A DNA stretch of 64,000 bases from Streptomyces endophytica (GTDB taxonomy: Bacteria > Actinomycetota > Actinomycetes > Streptomycetales > Streptomycetaceae), in the NCBI RefSeq assembly GCF_026153355.1, contig NZ_CP110636.1, forward strand, positions 3,782,001 to 3,846,000, in the 5' to 3' direction. A program made the position numbers and the translations under genes. The notes under the pieces are model-generated. The model was given only the letters and a program-made list of their open reading frames with translations, did not search any database and had not been told where the DNA came from. The first letter of the stretch is position 1. Each line of letters begins with the position of its first letter. Below, in pieces: positions 42,725-52,536 of this stretch.

Positions 42725-44748
42725 TCAGAGCGCCGCCGCCAGCTCCGTCCCCTGCTTGATGGCGCGCTTGGCGTCCAGCTCGGCGGCGACGTCCGCACCG
42801 CCGATCAGGTGCACCGCCCGGCCCTCCGCCTGCAGCTCCTCGTACAGGTCCCGGCGCGGCTCCTGCCCGGTGCACAGCACCACGGTGTCCACGGGCAGCG
42901 TGCGGCCTCGCCGTCGACCGTGACGTGCAGCCCCGCGTCGTCGATCCGCTCGTACGTCACCCCGGGAACCATGGTCACGCCCCGGTGCCGCAGCTCCGTA
43001 CGGTGGATCCACCCGGTCGTCTTGCCCAGCCCCGCGCCCACCTTGGACGTCTTGCGCTGCAGCAGGTGCACCTGGCGCGGCGGCGCGGGCCGCTCGGGCG
43101 CCCGCAGCCCGCCGCGGTCGCCGTAGCCGGTGTCCACGCCCCAGCCCCGGAAGTACGTCTCCGCGTCCTGGCTCGCCCCGTCACCGGCGTCGGTGAGGAA
43201 CTCCGCGACGTCGAAGCCGATGCCGCCCGCCCCGATGACCGCGACCCGCGCGCCCACCTCCGCGCCGTGCCGCAGCACGTCGAGGTAGCTGACCACGCTC
43301 GGGTGGCCGATCCCGTCGATCTCCGGGATCCGCGGGGTGACACCGGTGGCGACCACCACCTCGTCGTACGCCCCGAGGTCGGCCGCGGTCACCGCGGTGT
43401 TCAGCCGGACGTCCACCCCGCGCAGCGCCAGCTGCTCGCGGAAGTACCGCAGCGTCTCCTCGAACTCCTCCTTGCCCGGCACCCGCTTGGCGATGTTCAG
43501 CTGCCCGCCGATCTCGCCCGCGGCCTCGAACAGCGTGACCTGGTGCCCGCGCTCGGCGGCCGACACCGCGCAGGCGAGCCCGGCCGGCCCGGCCCCGACC
43601 ACCGCGAGCCGCTTGCTGCGCCGGGTCGGCGCGAGCACCAGCTCGGTCTCGTGGCAGGCCCGCGGGTTCACCAGGCAGGAGGTGATCTTGCCGCTGAACG
43701 TGTGGTCGAGGCAGGCCTGGTTGCAGCCGATGCAGGTGTTGATCTCCGCGGCCCGCCCGTCCGCGGCCTTCGCCACGAAGTCCGGGTCGGCGAGGAAGGG
43801 CCGGGCCAGCGACACCATGTCGGCCCGCCCGTCGGCGAGCAACTCCTCGGCGACCTCGGGGGTGTTGATCCGGTTGCTGGTCACCAGCGGCACCGAGACC
43901 GCACCCATCAGCCGCTTGGTCACCCAGGTGTACGCCCCGCGCGGCACCGACGTCGCGATGGTCGGGATGCGGGCCTCGTGCCACCCGATGCCGGTGTTGA
44001 TGATCGTCGCACCCGCCGCCTCGATCTCCTTGGCGAGCGTGACGACCTCCTCCAGCGTCGAGCCGCCCGGCACCAGGTCCAGCATCGACAGCCGGTAGAT
44101 CAGGATGAAGTCCGGCCCGACCCGCTCCCGGGTCCGCCGCACGACCTCCACCGGGAACCGCATCCGGTTCTCGTACGAGCCGCCCCACCGGTCCGTGCGG
44201 TGGTTGGTCGCGCCGACCACGAACTCGTTGATCAAATACCCTTCCGAGCCCATGATCTCGACCCCGTCGTACCCCGCCGACCTGGCCAGTTCCGCCGCCC
44301 GTACGTAGTCCTCGACGGTCTGCTCCACCTCGTCGTCGGTGAGCGCGTGCGGCGTGAACGGGCTGATCGGCGCCTGGATCGCGCTCGGCGCGACCAGGTC
44401 CTGGTGGTAGGCGTACCGGCCGAAGTGCAGGATCTGCATCGCGATCCGCCCGCCCGCGGCGTGCACCGCCTCGGTCACGGTCCGGTGCTGCGCCGCCTCC
44501 TCCTCGCAGGTCAGCTTGGCCCCGCCCTCGTACGGCCGGCCGGCGTCGTTCGGCGCGATCCCGCCGGTGACCATCAGCCCGACCCCGCCGCGCGCCCGCT
44601 CCGCGTAGAACGCGGCCATCCGCGCGAAGCCGTTCTCCGCCTCCTCCAGGCCGATGTGCATCGACCCCATCAGCACCCGGTTGGGGAGCGTGGTGAACCC
44701 GAGGTCGAGCGGGCTCAGCAGATGCGGATACGGGTTCTTCGGGCTCAC
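42725..44748 (-). CDS. fadH: 2,4-dienoyl-CoA reductase-type FadH flavoenzyme (interrupted by a 1-base shift)
   Basis: The restored protein has 674 residues. The N-terminal OYE-like FMN barrel (LGFTTLPNRVLMGSMHIGLE, GYDGVEIMGSEGYLINEF, NRMRFPVEVVRRTRE) is followed by a 4Fe-4S motif CIGCNQACLDHTFSGKITSCLVNPRACHE and by FAD/NAD domains (AVVGAGPAGLACAVSAAERG, VAVIGAGGIGFDVAEFL). This is the FadH layout, reducing 2,4-dienoyl-CoA during oxidation of unsaturated fatty acids. The shift at about 42900 needs one G. Start GTG 44748 has AGGAGG just upstream. It diverges from the oxygenase gene. Confidence 0.9.
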
Positions 44749-44805
44749 GGGGCCTCCTCGGACGGGGTGGTCTGACACCGGTTCTAGACCAGGCGGAGGC
44801 TGTTA

Positions 44806-44819
44806 TGCAACAAGTTGCA
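44806..44819. promoter_or_regulatory. Palindromic operator candidate before fadH
   Basis: TGCAACAAGTTGCA is a perfect 6+2+6 palindrome 58 bases upstream of the fadH start, in a locally AT-rich patch. PadR or a TetR-type regulator could bind; inferred only. The 368-base gap 44749-45116 holds no gene. Confidence 0.5.
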
Positions 44820-45013
44820 AAAACTGTGAGGGAGGCGACGTGGGCGCCGGGGCGCCGGCCCGCCCGTCCTCCCGCGCCGCCGGCCGTACCGAATGCGTGA
44901 CGATGCCCGCACCGTGCGTCGTGTCACAGACAACGCCCCGGAATTTGTGACAACGTCAACTCTTCTCGGCTCCCCCGCCAACTCACCTCAGCGGCGAGGG
45001 AGTTGACCTACAA

Positions 45014-45063
45014 AAACGTGCAGCAACGTGCAAAGACGTGCAATGACGCGCCATGACGTGGAC
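45014..45063. repeat. Five 10-bp direct repeats upstream of the 2OG oxygenase
   Basis: ACGTGCA-type units occur at exact 10-base steps: ACGTG at 45016, 45026 and 45036, ACGCG at 45046 and ACGTG at 45056. This equals one helical turn per repeat and suggests a site for cooperative binding of a regulator on one face of DNA, 54-103 bases before the oxygenase start. Confidence 0.75.
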
Positions 45064-45116
45064 GCCTGCCGCACCCCGGTGCCCGCAGGCGTCGCCACGC
45101 CCGCGGAGAGGAACGC

Positions 45117-46028
45117 ATGAGCACCGTGAACAGCATCGGCACCGCGCACGACCCCGCCCCCACCACCGCACGCACCATGACCCTCGACGAGGTGGTCGAC
45201 ACCGGCCGCTACCCCCTGGCGGACCCCGACGGCCCGGAGGCGCGGGCCGTCGTGTCCCGGGCCCGGCAGGAGCTGGACACCCTCGGCTGCACCGTCCTGC
45301 CGGACTTCCTCCACCCCGCCCGGCGCGCGCTCCTCCGGACCGAATGCGCCGAGATCGCGCCCCGCGCGCACTTCGACGTCGAATCGGTCAACGTCTACAA
45401 CATCGCGGTCGACCAGGACCTGCCGCCCGGCCACCCCGGCCGCACGGTCTTCGAGCGCGGCAACGCCTTCGTCGCCCGGGACCGCATCCCGGCCGACGCC
45501 CTGATCAGCCGGCTCTACGCGCACCCCGCGTTCCAGCGCTTCGTCGCCCGGTGCTTCCGCCTGCCCCGGCTGTACGAGCTCGCCGACCCGTACTCCGCGC
45601 TCGTCCTGAACGTCGTCGAACCGGGCAAGGAACACCCCTGGCACTTCGACACCAACGAGTTCACCGTCAGCATGCTCACCCAGCAGGCCGGGGCCGGCGG
45701 CGACTTCGAGTACTGCCCGAACATCCGGTCCGCGCAGGACGAGCGCTTCGACGACGTCCGCGACGTCCTTGCGGGCCGGGGCGAGCGGCTGGTCCACCGC
45801 CTTCCGCTCCGCACCGGCGACCTGCAGCTGTTCAAGGGCCGCTACTCGCTGCACCGGGTCAGCCCGGTGCGGGGCGCGACCGCACGCCACTCGGCGATCT
45901 TCGCGTACAGCGAGCGCCCCGGCGTCATCGGCAGCGTCGCCCGCACCCGCCAGCTCTTCGGCCGGGTCGACCCGGCACACCTGGCCGCCGAGGGCCGCGC
46001 GATACGCGGCGACCAGCTGCTGGACTAG
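45117..46028 (+). CDS. Fe(II)/2-oxoglutarate-dependent oxygenase, HalD/BesD-like fold
   Basis: This 303-residue protein has the facial triad HxD...H: H176 and D178 in HPWHFDTNEF and H246 in GRYSLHRVSP. The binding Arg for 2-oxoglutarate is probably in TARHSAIFAYS. The sequence follows the ArpA/HalD/BesD group of free-standing amino-acid hydroxylases and halogenases. Halogenases in that group have Gly in place of Asp178, so this one should hydroxylate. The gene that follows encodes a carnitine-type acyltransferase, so the substrate may be a trimethylammonium compound; this is inference. Start ATG 45117. Confidence 0.8.
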   Translation: MSTVNSIGTAHDPAPTTARTMTLDEVVDTGRYPLADPDGPEARAVVSRARQELDTLGCTVLPDFLHPARRALLRTECAEIAPRAHFDVESVNVYNIAVDQDLPPGHPGRTVFERGNAFVARDRIPADALISRLYAHPAFQRFVARCFRLPRLYELADPYSALVLNVVEPGKEHPWHFDTNEFTVSMLTQQAGAGGDFEYCPNIRSAQDERFDDVRDVLAGRGERLVHRLPLRTGDLQLFKGRYSLHRVSPVRGATARHSAIFAYSERPGVIGSVARTRQLFGRVDPAHLAAEGRAIRGDQLLD

Positions 46029-46089
46029 CCCCCGCGCCCCATACCTCGCACACCGCACACCGCACACCGCACACTGAAACGAGACGCAC

Positions 46090-47969
46090 GTGACCAATAG
46101 TCAGGGGACCGTACACGTGACCGACAGCCAGGGCGCCGCCCTCCCGCCCACCGCCCAGGGCACCGCCACCACCCCCACCTTCGCCCTGGAGGACACCCTC
46201 CCGCGGGTACCGCTGCCCTCCCTGGAGGAGAGCTGCGAGCGGTTCCTCGCCTGGTGCCGGCCCCTGCTGACCCCCGGCCAACTCGCCGAGACCGAGGCCG
46301 AGGTGGCCGCCTTCCTCCGGCCCGGCGGCCCCGGCCGGGTGCTGCACGCGGCCCTGGCGGAGTACGACGCCACCGAGGGCGTGCACAGCTGGCTCGACAC
46401 CTTCTGGCCGTACCGCTACCTCGGCCGCCGCGACCGCATCGCCCTCAACGCCAACTTCTTCTTCCTCTTCCAGGACACCGGGCAGTCACAGCTGGACCGG
46501 GCCGCCGGCCTCATCGCCGGCGCCCTCCACTACAAGCACCAACTGGACCGGGAGGCCCTTCCCCCGGTGCTCCAGCGCGGCCGCCCGCAGACCATGGAAC
46601 AGAACAAGTTCCTGTTCTCCACCACCCGCATCCCCGGCGCGGAACAGGACACCGTCCGCGCCCCTTACACGGACGAGTGGCCCGGCCCGTCCGACGCCCG
46701 CCACATCGTGGTCTTCTCCCAGGGCCGCATGTACACCCTCGACGTCCTCGGCCCCGACGGCACCCCGCACACCCTCGACGACCTGAAGGAAGGCCTGCAG
46801 GCCGTCCTCAAGGCCGACCCCGGTGCGGAGCCGGACGGCCCGGTCGGCCACCTGACCACCATGGCCCGCGCCGAATGGGCCGCAGCCCGGGCGTCCCTCC
46901 AGGCCCTGCACCCCGACAACGCGGCGGCCCTCGACACCGTCGAAACCGCCCTGTTCTGCCTCTGCCTGGAGGACTTCGCCCCGCGGACATCCAGACGGCC
47001 TGCGACGAACTCCTCTACGGCGACCGCGGCAACCGCTGGTTCGACAAGGCCCTCTCCTTCATCGTCTTCGCCGACGGCCGCGCCGGCATCAACGTCGAAC
47101 ACTGCGGGCTGGACGGCACCACCATCCTGAGCTTCGTCGACACCCTGCTCGCCACCCCGCCCGAGGACCACTCGCGCCTCTCCGGGGCGCGCCCCCAGGG
47201 CGCCCCCACCCCGCACCCCCTCACCTTCCACCTCGACGACGCCCTCCGCGACCGGGTGCGCACCGCCGCCACCGCCTTCGCCCGGTACGGCGCCGACACC
47301 GCCACCCGGACCGTCTCCTTCGACGACTTCGGGGCCAACACCGCCAAGTCCCTGGGCGTCTCCCCGGACGCCTTCGTCCAGCTCGCCTACCAACTGGCCC
47401 ACCAGCGCGCCAAGGGGCACCTGGGCGCCACCTACGAGTCGATCGCCACCCGCCAGTGGCGCCGCGGCCGCACCGAGGCCATGCGCGTGGTCACCCCGGA
47501 GATCGTGGACTTCGTCGCCACCCTGGAGGACCCGGCGACCGACCCCGCCACCCGCCGCGCCGCCCTCCACACCGCGGCCCGCGCCCACGTCGCCCGCGCC
47601 AAGGAATGCCAGGCCGGCGACGCCCCCGAGCAGCACCTCTGGGAACTCGAACTGATCCAGCGCCGCCGCGGCGCCGACCTCGGCGTCACCGAACAGCCCG
47701 CCCTCTACCGCACCCCCGGCTGGCTGATCATGCGCGACGACTACCTCAGCACCAGCTCCGCCCCCTCCACCCACATCCAGTACTTCGGCTTCGGCTCCAC
47801 CAGCCCCCGCTGCATCGGCGTCGCCTACGTCCTCCTCCCCGACCGCTTCCACCTCTACCTCTCCACCCCCCGCCCCGTGGCCGCCCCGATGCACGCCTTC
47901 GCCGACCACCTCCGCGAGGCGGTACAGGAGCTCCGGGAGCTGCTGGCCACCGACCGTCCCACGCCCTGA
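46090..47969 (+). CDS. Choline/carnitine O-acyltransferase (interrupted by a 1-base shift)
   Basis: The restored protein has 626 residues, the usual size. Features are LPRVPLPSLEESCERFL at the start, the catalytic His in NVEHCGLDGTTI (about residue 338), YLSTSSAPS (the S-T-S block that contacts the amine) and FGFGSTSPRCIGVAYVLLPD. These enzymes move acyl groups between CoA and carnitine or choline. They are standard in eukaryotes and scattered in bacteria. The shift near 46985 falls in GCCCCGCGG; one C gives FAPADIQTACDELLYG. Start GTG 46090, 61 bases after the oxygenase, so the two form an operon. Confidence 0.88.
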
Positions 47970-47981
47970 CGCCGACCCCCG

Positions 47982-48009
47982 CCCCGCCGCCGGCTGCCCG
48001 GCGGCGGGG
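47982..48009. terminator. Two-way terminator hairpin
   Basis: CCCCGCCGCCGG (47982-47993) pairs with CCGGCGGCGGGG (47998-48009) around CTGC, between the convergent acyltransferase and DNA glycosylase genes. Confidence 0.82.
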
Positions 48010-48025
48010 CGGGGGCGGGGTGCCG

Positions 48026-48892
48026 CTACTTCAACAACCGCGACAACCGGCGGTCGGCCAGCGGCTTGCCCCCGGTCTGGCACGTGGGGCAGTACTGCAA
48101 CGACGAGTCGCTGAACGACACCGCCCGGACGGTGTCCCCGCAGACCGGACAGGGCTGCCCCGTCCGCCCGTGCACCCGCATCCCCGTCCGCTTCTCCGCC
48201 TTGAGGTCCTCCGGCGCCAGCCCCCGGGCCCGTTCGACCGCCTCGCCCAGCGTCGTCCCCACCGCCGCGTACAGCCGCGCCACCTCCTCGTCGGACAGCG
48301 CCGCGGCGAGCTTGAACGGCGACATCCGCGCCGCGTGCAGGATCTCGTCCGAATAGGCGTTGCCGATCCCGGCCAGCACGCCCTGGTCCCGCAACACGCC
48401 CTTGATCTGCCGCCGTTCGCCCGCGAGCAGCCCGGCGAAGGCCGCCGGCGTGAAGCCGTCACCCAGCGGATCGCGCCCGAGCCGCGCGATCCCGGGCACC
48501 TCCTGCGGATCCCGCACGACGTACAGCGCGAGGTGCTTCTGACTGCCGGCCTCTGTCACGTCGAACCCCGTCCCCTCGGGCTCCCGGAGCCGCACCCGCA
48601 GCGCCAACGGCCCCTTCCCCGGACGCGGCGGAGCCGCCGGCAGCCGCTCGCTCCACCGCACCCACCCCGCCCGCCCCAGATGCATCACGAGAAACAGCTC
48701 CCCGGCCCGGAGCGCGAGGAACTTGCCGTACCGGGCCACGCCCTGGAAAGCCTGCCCCTCCACCGCACCCAGCGGTGGATCGTAGGTCTTCAACGCGGCC
48801 ACCGACACCAGCTGCGCCCGGTCCACCGCCCGCCCCGCCAGCCGCTCCTCCAGGAACCCCCGCAGCGCCTCGACCTCCGGCAATTCAGGCAT
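48026..48892 (-). CDS. Fpg/Nei-family DNA glycosylase
   Basis: This 288-residue base-excision repair enzyme has N-terminal MPELPEVEALR (catalytic Pro2 and Glu3 after Met removal). The helix-two-turn-helix part follows (LRDQGVLAGIGNAYSDEILHAARMSPF), then a zinc finger CPVCGDTVRAVSFSDSSLQYCPTCQTGG. The general sequence is closer to actinobacterial Nei/Fpg-like proteins than to MutM. It removes oxidised bases. Start ATG 48892; divergent from the kinase gene with 68 bases between. Confidence 0.92.
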   Translation of the reverse strand: MPELPEVEALRGFLEERLAGRAVDRAQLVSVAALKTYDPPLGAVEGQAFQGVARYGKFLALRAGELFLVMHLGRAGWVRWSERLPAAPPRPGKGPLALRVRLREPEGTGFDVTEAGSQKHLALYVVRDPQEVPGIARLGRDPLGDGFTPAAFAGLLAGERRQIKGVLRDQGVLAGIGNAYSDEILHAARMSPFKLAAALSDEEVARLYAAVGTTLGEAVERARGLAPEDLKAEKRTGMRVHGRTGQPCPVCGDTVRAVSFSDSSLQYCPTCQTGGKPLADRRLSRLLK

Positions 48893-48960
48893 ATCCCCAG
48901 TCTGCCCCGGGGCCGGGCCCCCGGCCACACGGCCCCGTGCCCGGGAAGGGAGGAGGAAGT

Positions 48961-51641
48961 GTGGAATCCCGTACCGGCGTGCGCACCGTGGATTACCTTG
49001 CCTCCGTGGACCAGTTGATCTCATCGGACCCGACGCACATAGGCCCGTACCGCCTGATCGCCCGCCTGGGCGCCGGCGGTATGGGCCTGGTGTACCTGGG
49101 CCGTTCCGAGGCCGGGCGGACCGTCGCGGTCAAGGTCGTCCAGGACGAGCACGCACAGCACCCGGAGTTCCGCCGGCGCTTCGCCCGCGAGGTGGCGGCG
49201 GCCCGGCGGGTGGGCGGCTCCTGGACGGCGGACGTGCTCGACGCCGACACCGAGGCCGCCGTGCCCTGGGTGGCGACCCAGTACATCCCGGGGCCCGATC
49301 TGACCACCGTGGTGGCGGACGACTACGGGCCGCTGCCCGAGAACTCCGTCCGGGTGCTGGCCAACCGCCTCGCCCTCGCCCTGCGGGCGGTGCACGAGGC
49401 GGGCCTGATCCACCGGGACCTCAAGCCGTCCAACGTGCTGGTGACGGTGGACGGGCCGCGCGTGATCGACTTCGGTATCGCGCGGGCCATGGACAGCCTC
49501 GCCGGGGACAGCCTGCACACCCGCACCGGCATGCTGATCGGATCCCCCGGCTTCATGTCGCCCGAGCAGGTCCGCGGCCTCGAACTCACCCCCGCCAGCG
49601 ACGTGTTCTGCCTGGGCGCCGTCCTCGTCTACGCCGCCACCGGACGCCTGCTGTTCGGCGCCACGGAGACCGGGCTGAACGCCCACCTCTTCCGGATCGC
49701 CGAGGAGGAGCCGGACCTGACCGGCGTACCGGAGCCGCTGCTCGGCCTCGTACGCGAGTGCCTCGACAAGGACCCGGCCAAGCGGCCCGCCCTCCAGCAG
49801 GTCGCGGCCCGCGCGGAGCCGGACGCGGACGGGGAGTGGCTGCCGGGCGCGGTGCTGGCCCAACTCGGCCGCCATGCGGCCCGGTTGCTGGACTACGCCC
49901 CGGAGACCGTCGCGGGCACACCCGGCGCCGGGCCCGCGGACCCGCGCCTTCCGGCCGGCCCGCCGCAGCCGGCGGTACCCCCGGTGCCCGCGTACTCGCC
50001 CACGGCCCCGGCACAGCTCGTCCCCCCGCAGGGCTTCGGACCGCCCCCGGGGCCGGCCCCGTACCCCGGGCCCCCACCGGCCTCCCCGCCGGACCTCCAG
50101 GACTCCGCGCCCCCGCACCCCAGACGCTGGTGGGGCCTGGCGGTGGTCGCCCTGGTGCAGCTGTTCCTGCTGCTCGACGCGACGTCCCTGCACATGGCGG
50201 TGCCGTCGATCATGGTCGATCTGCACCTGCCCGCCGACAGCCTGAACCTCCTGTTCACCGGCTACGACCTGGCCTTCGCCGGACTGCTGCTGCTCGGCGG
50301 GCACCTCGCGGACCTGGTCGGCCGCAAACGGCTGCTGCTCATCGGGCTGGCCGGCTACGCGGCGGCCGCCGCGTTCGGCGGGCTGGCCCCCACGTCCGGC
50401 GCGCTGGTCTGCGCCCGCGTCCTCCAGGGCGCCTTCGCCGCACTGCTGTCCCCGGCCGTACTGGCCCTGGTGGCGGCCAACTTCCCCGACCCGAAGGCAC
50501 GGGGCAGGGCCTTCGGGGTCTACGCCACGATCGTCGCCGGCGGCTCGACCCTGGGTCTGCTCACCGGCCGATGGCTGATCGACACCCTGGAGTGGCGCTG
50601 GTGCCTGTTCGCCGACGTCCCCCTCGCCCTGATCGCCGTGATCGGTGCGGCCACCCTGGTGCACGACCGCCCGCTCCGCACCCGTCGCCGCTTCGACGCA
50701 CCGGGCCTGCTGTTCGGCTCCGGCGGCTTGCTCTGCCTCGTCTACGGCTTCCAGCAGACGGGCCCGCGCGGCTGGACCGACCTCCTGGTGCTGGCCCTGC
50801 TCGCGGTCGGCGCCGTCCTGCTCCTGGCCTTCTTCCTGTGGCAGAGCAGGACGCCCGACTCCCTCCTGCCGTCGTACGCCACGCGGAACCCGGGCCGCCT
50901 CGGCTCCTTCGTCACCCTGTTCCTGACCGGCGCGGGGACGCTCGCCCTCTTCCCGACCCTGATGGCGTACCTGGAGAACGTCCGCGGCTACTCCCGAGCG
51001 CCACCACCACGGCGCTCCTCCCCACGGTGGCCGCGATCCTCATCGGCGCCACCCAGGTCTCCGCCCGCCTGCTGCACCGCGTACCGGCGCGCAACCTGAT
51101 CGCCCCGGGCCTCCTGCTCACCGCGTGCGGCCTGGTTCTCCTGACCCGCCTGGAGCCCGACAGCGACTACACCGCCGTGGTCCTGCCCGGCATGATCCTC
51201 GCCGGCTTCGGCCTCGGCATGGCCCTGATGCCGCTCTACTCCCTCGCCACGGCCGGCATCGCCGCCGCGGACTCCGGCGGTGGCGCGGCCGTGACCGGCA
51301 CGGCCGACCAGGCGGGCGCGGCACTCGGCACGGCGCTCTTCAGCAGCGTCCTCGCCGCGGGCATCGCGGCCCGGATGGCCGCCGCCCCCGGGCTCCCGCC
51401 GGCCCTCGTCGCCGCGGCCCGCAGCGGCCGCGTCATCAGCCCGCAAGCGGCCCCGCCACAACTGGCGGAGACGATCAACACCGCCACGGTGGCCGGCTAC
51501 ACCGACGCCCTGTGGTGGTCCGCCGCCCTCACCCTCCTCGCCGCCCTGACCACCACCCTCCTGATCCGGCCGACCACCTCGACGCCCCCCGGCCTCCCGA
51601 CCCCGTCCCTCCCCCTGCACGACCGGGGGAGCGCCCACTGA
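48961..51641 (+). CDS. Ser/Thr protein kinase fused to an MFS transporter (1-base shift late in the gene)
   Basis: The restored protein has about 893 residues. Residues 27-290 are a PknB-type kinase: glycine loop RLGAGGMGLVYLG, K58, HRDLKPSN with D153, DFGIA with D170, and GSPGFMSPEQ. A Pro-rich linker (about 320-388) leads to an MFS transporter of the EmrB/QacA drug-efflux type, starting RRWWGLAVVALVQLFLLLD and carrying motif A GGHLADLVGRKRLLL. Kinase, linker and the first eight or nine helices are in one frame, so the fusion is real. The shift at about 50996 (CTCCCGAGC, one C) concerns only the last part. Start GTG 48961 follows GGGAGGAGGA. Confidence 0.85.
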
Positions 51642-51672
51642 CCCGGCCCCCCACACGAAAGGGCCACACACA

Positions 51673-51710
51673 CGAAAGGGCCGCCACCCGCGGGGGTGGC
51701 GGCCCTTTCG
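51673..51710. terminator. Strong two-way terminator
   Basis: CGAAAGGGCCGCCACCC (51673-51689) pairs perfectly over 17 bases with 51694-51710 around GCGG. It follows the kinase-MFS gene and, before the island arrived, would have faced the glnA stop as well. Confidence 0.88.
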
Positions 51711-51727
51711 GCAGACCTCGGGGGATC

Positions 51728-51745
51728 TTAGATGTCGTAGTAGAG
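51728..51745 (-). other. Remnant of the glnA 3' end (putative attL)
   Basis: TTAGATGTCGTAGTAGAG on the minus strand encodes LYYDI and stop, the last residues of GlnA. It matches the true glnA end at 56971-56988 in 17 of 18 bases (15 exact in a row). A strong terminator lies just outside it, as expected for the original end of glnA. Confidence 0.75.
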
Positions 51746-51748
51746 GTG

Positions 51749-52324
51749 GGAAACTGCTCTGACCTGCAACGACGTGAGGCTTACGGGGAGTCCGGTGCAC
51801 AAGCGGTGCACATCGCGGGGGAGGAGCGGCGGACCGGTGTTTCGATCGCTCCTCGGCAGCGCATCCAGGAGGGGTCAGCCGACGGCTGGGTCTACCGGGC
51901 GGAGCTGTACGAATACGTCGCCACGCCGCCGGTGTCCCGAAGCCCGGTCCTCCAGCACAGCGTCGAGTTGTCGGGTGCCTGGTGGCACAACCTTCACCAG
52001 GCCCTGGACCTCCTCTCGCACGTCCCCACCAGCAGGGAGGCGGTCCGTGAGCAGTACATCCACCGCCGCGTCCCGGAGTTCACCGGCATCACCCCTGGCG
52101 AGATCGCCTGGACCACCGGACACGGGGACCTCCACTGGGCCAACCTCACCAGCCCTCCGCTGTCCCTCCTCGACTGGGAGGGCTGGGGCGCCGCCCCTGT
52201 CGGCTACGACGCCGCCAACCTCTACCTGCACTTCCTCCCCATCCCGGACCTTGCCGAACGGGTCCGCGTGGTCTACTCCGACCTGGCCGACAGCGTGCGG
52301 CAGTATCTCGATCACCTCAGCTGA
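51749..52324 (+). pseudogene. Aminoglycoside-phosphotransferase-like C-terminal fragment
   Basis: The frame encodes about 190 residues ending with the phosphotransferase catalytic core: TTGHGDLHWANLTSPPLSLLDWEGWGAAPVGYDAANLYLHFL (HGDLHWAN catalytic loop and the LLDWE metal site). The N-terminal ATP-binding lobe is missing. The frame continues back into the island boundary, so the gene appears cut by the insertion event. A GTG at 51749 could start a shortened product, but this is unlikely to be active. Confidence 0.65.
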
Positions 52325-52536
52325 ACGTCTGCGGCGCCAGCGCGAGCGGGGCAGAACGTGGTCGACGGGTGACGGTCGCCCGCCGATCTCCTCGACGCGG
52401 GCACGTAGCTCTGAGCAATGGGCGCGTCCGGGTCACTGCCCTACATAGGCGAGCCAGCGCCGTAGCAGGGGACACCGATACCGCCGAGTCTGCGCCGGGG
52501 CCATTTGCGCGGCCCGCGCCGCCGCTCACCACACGC

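Noticed and set aside
51749..52324. Intact antibiotic-resistance phosphotransferase
   Set aside because: The N-terminal ATP-binding lobe is absent and the frame runs back into the island boundary, so it is a fragment.
52317..52532. Small minus-strand ORF between the phosphotransferase fragment and the unknown protein
   Set aside because: No ribosome-binding site and low-complexity Arg/Pro composition.
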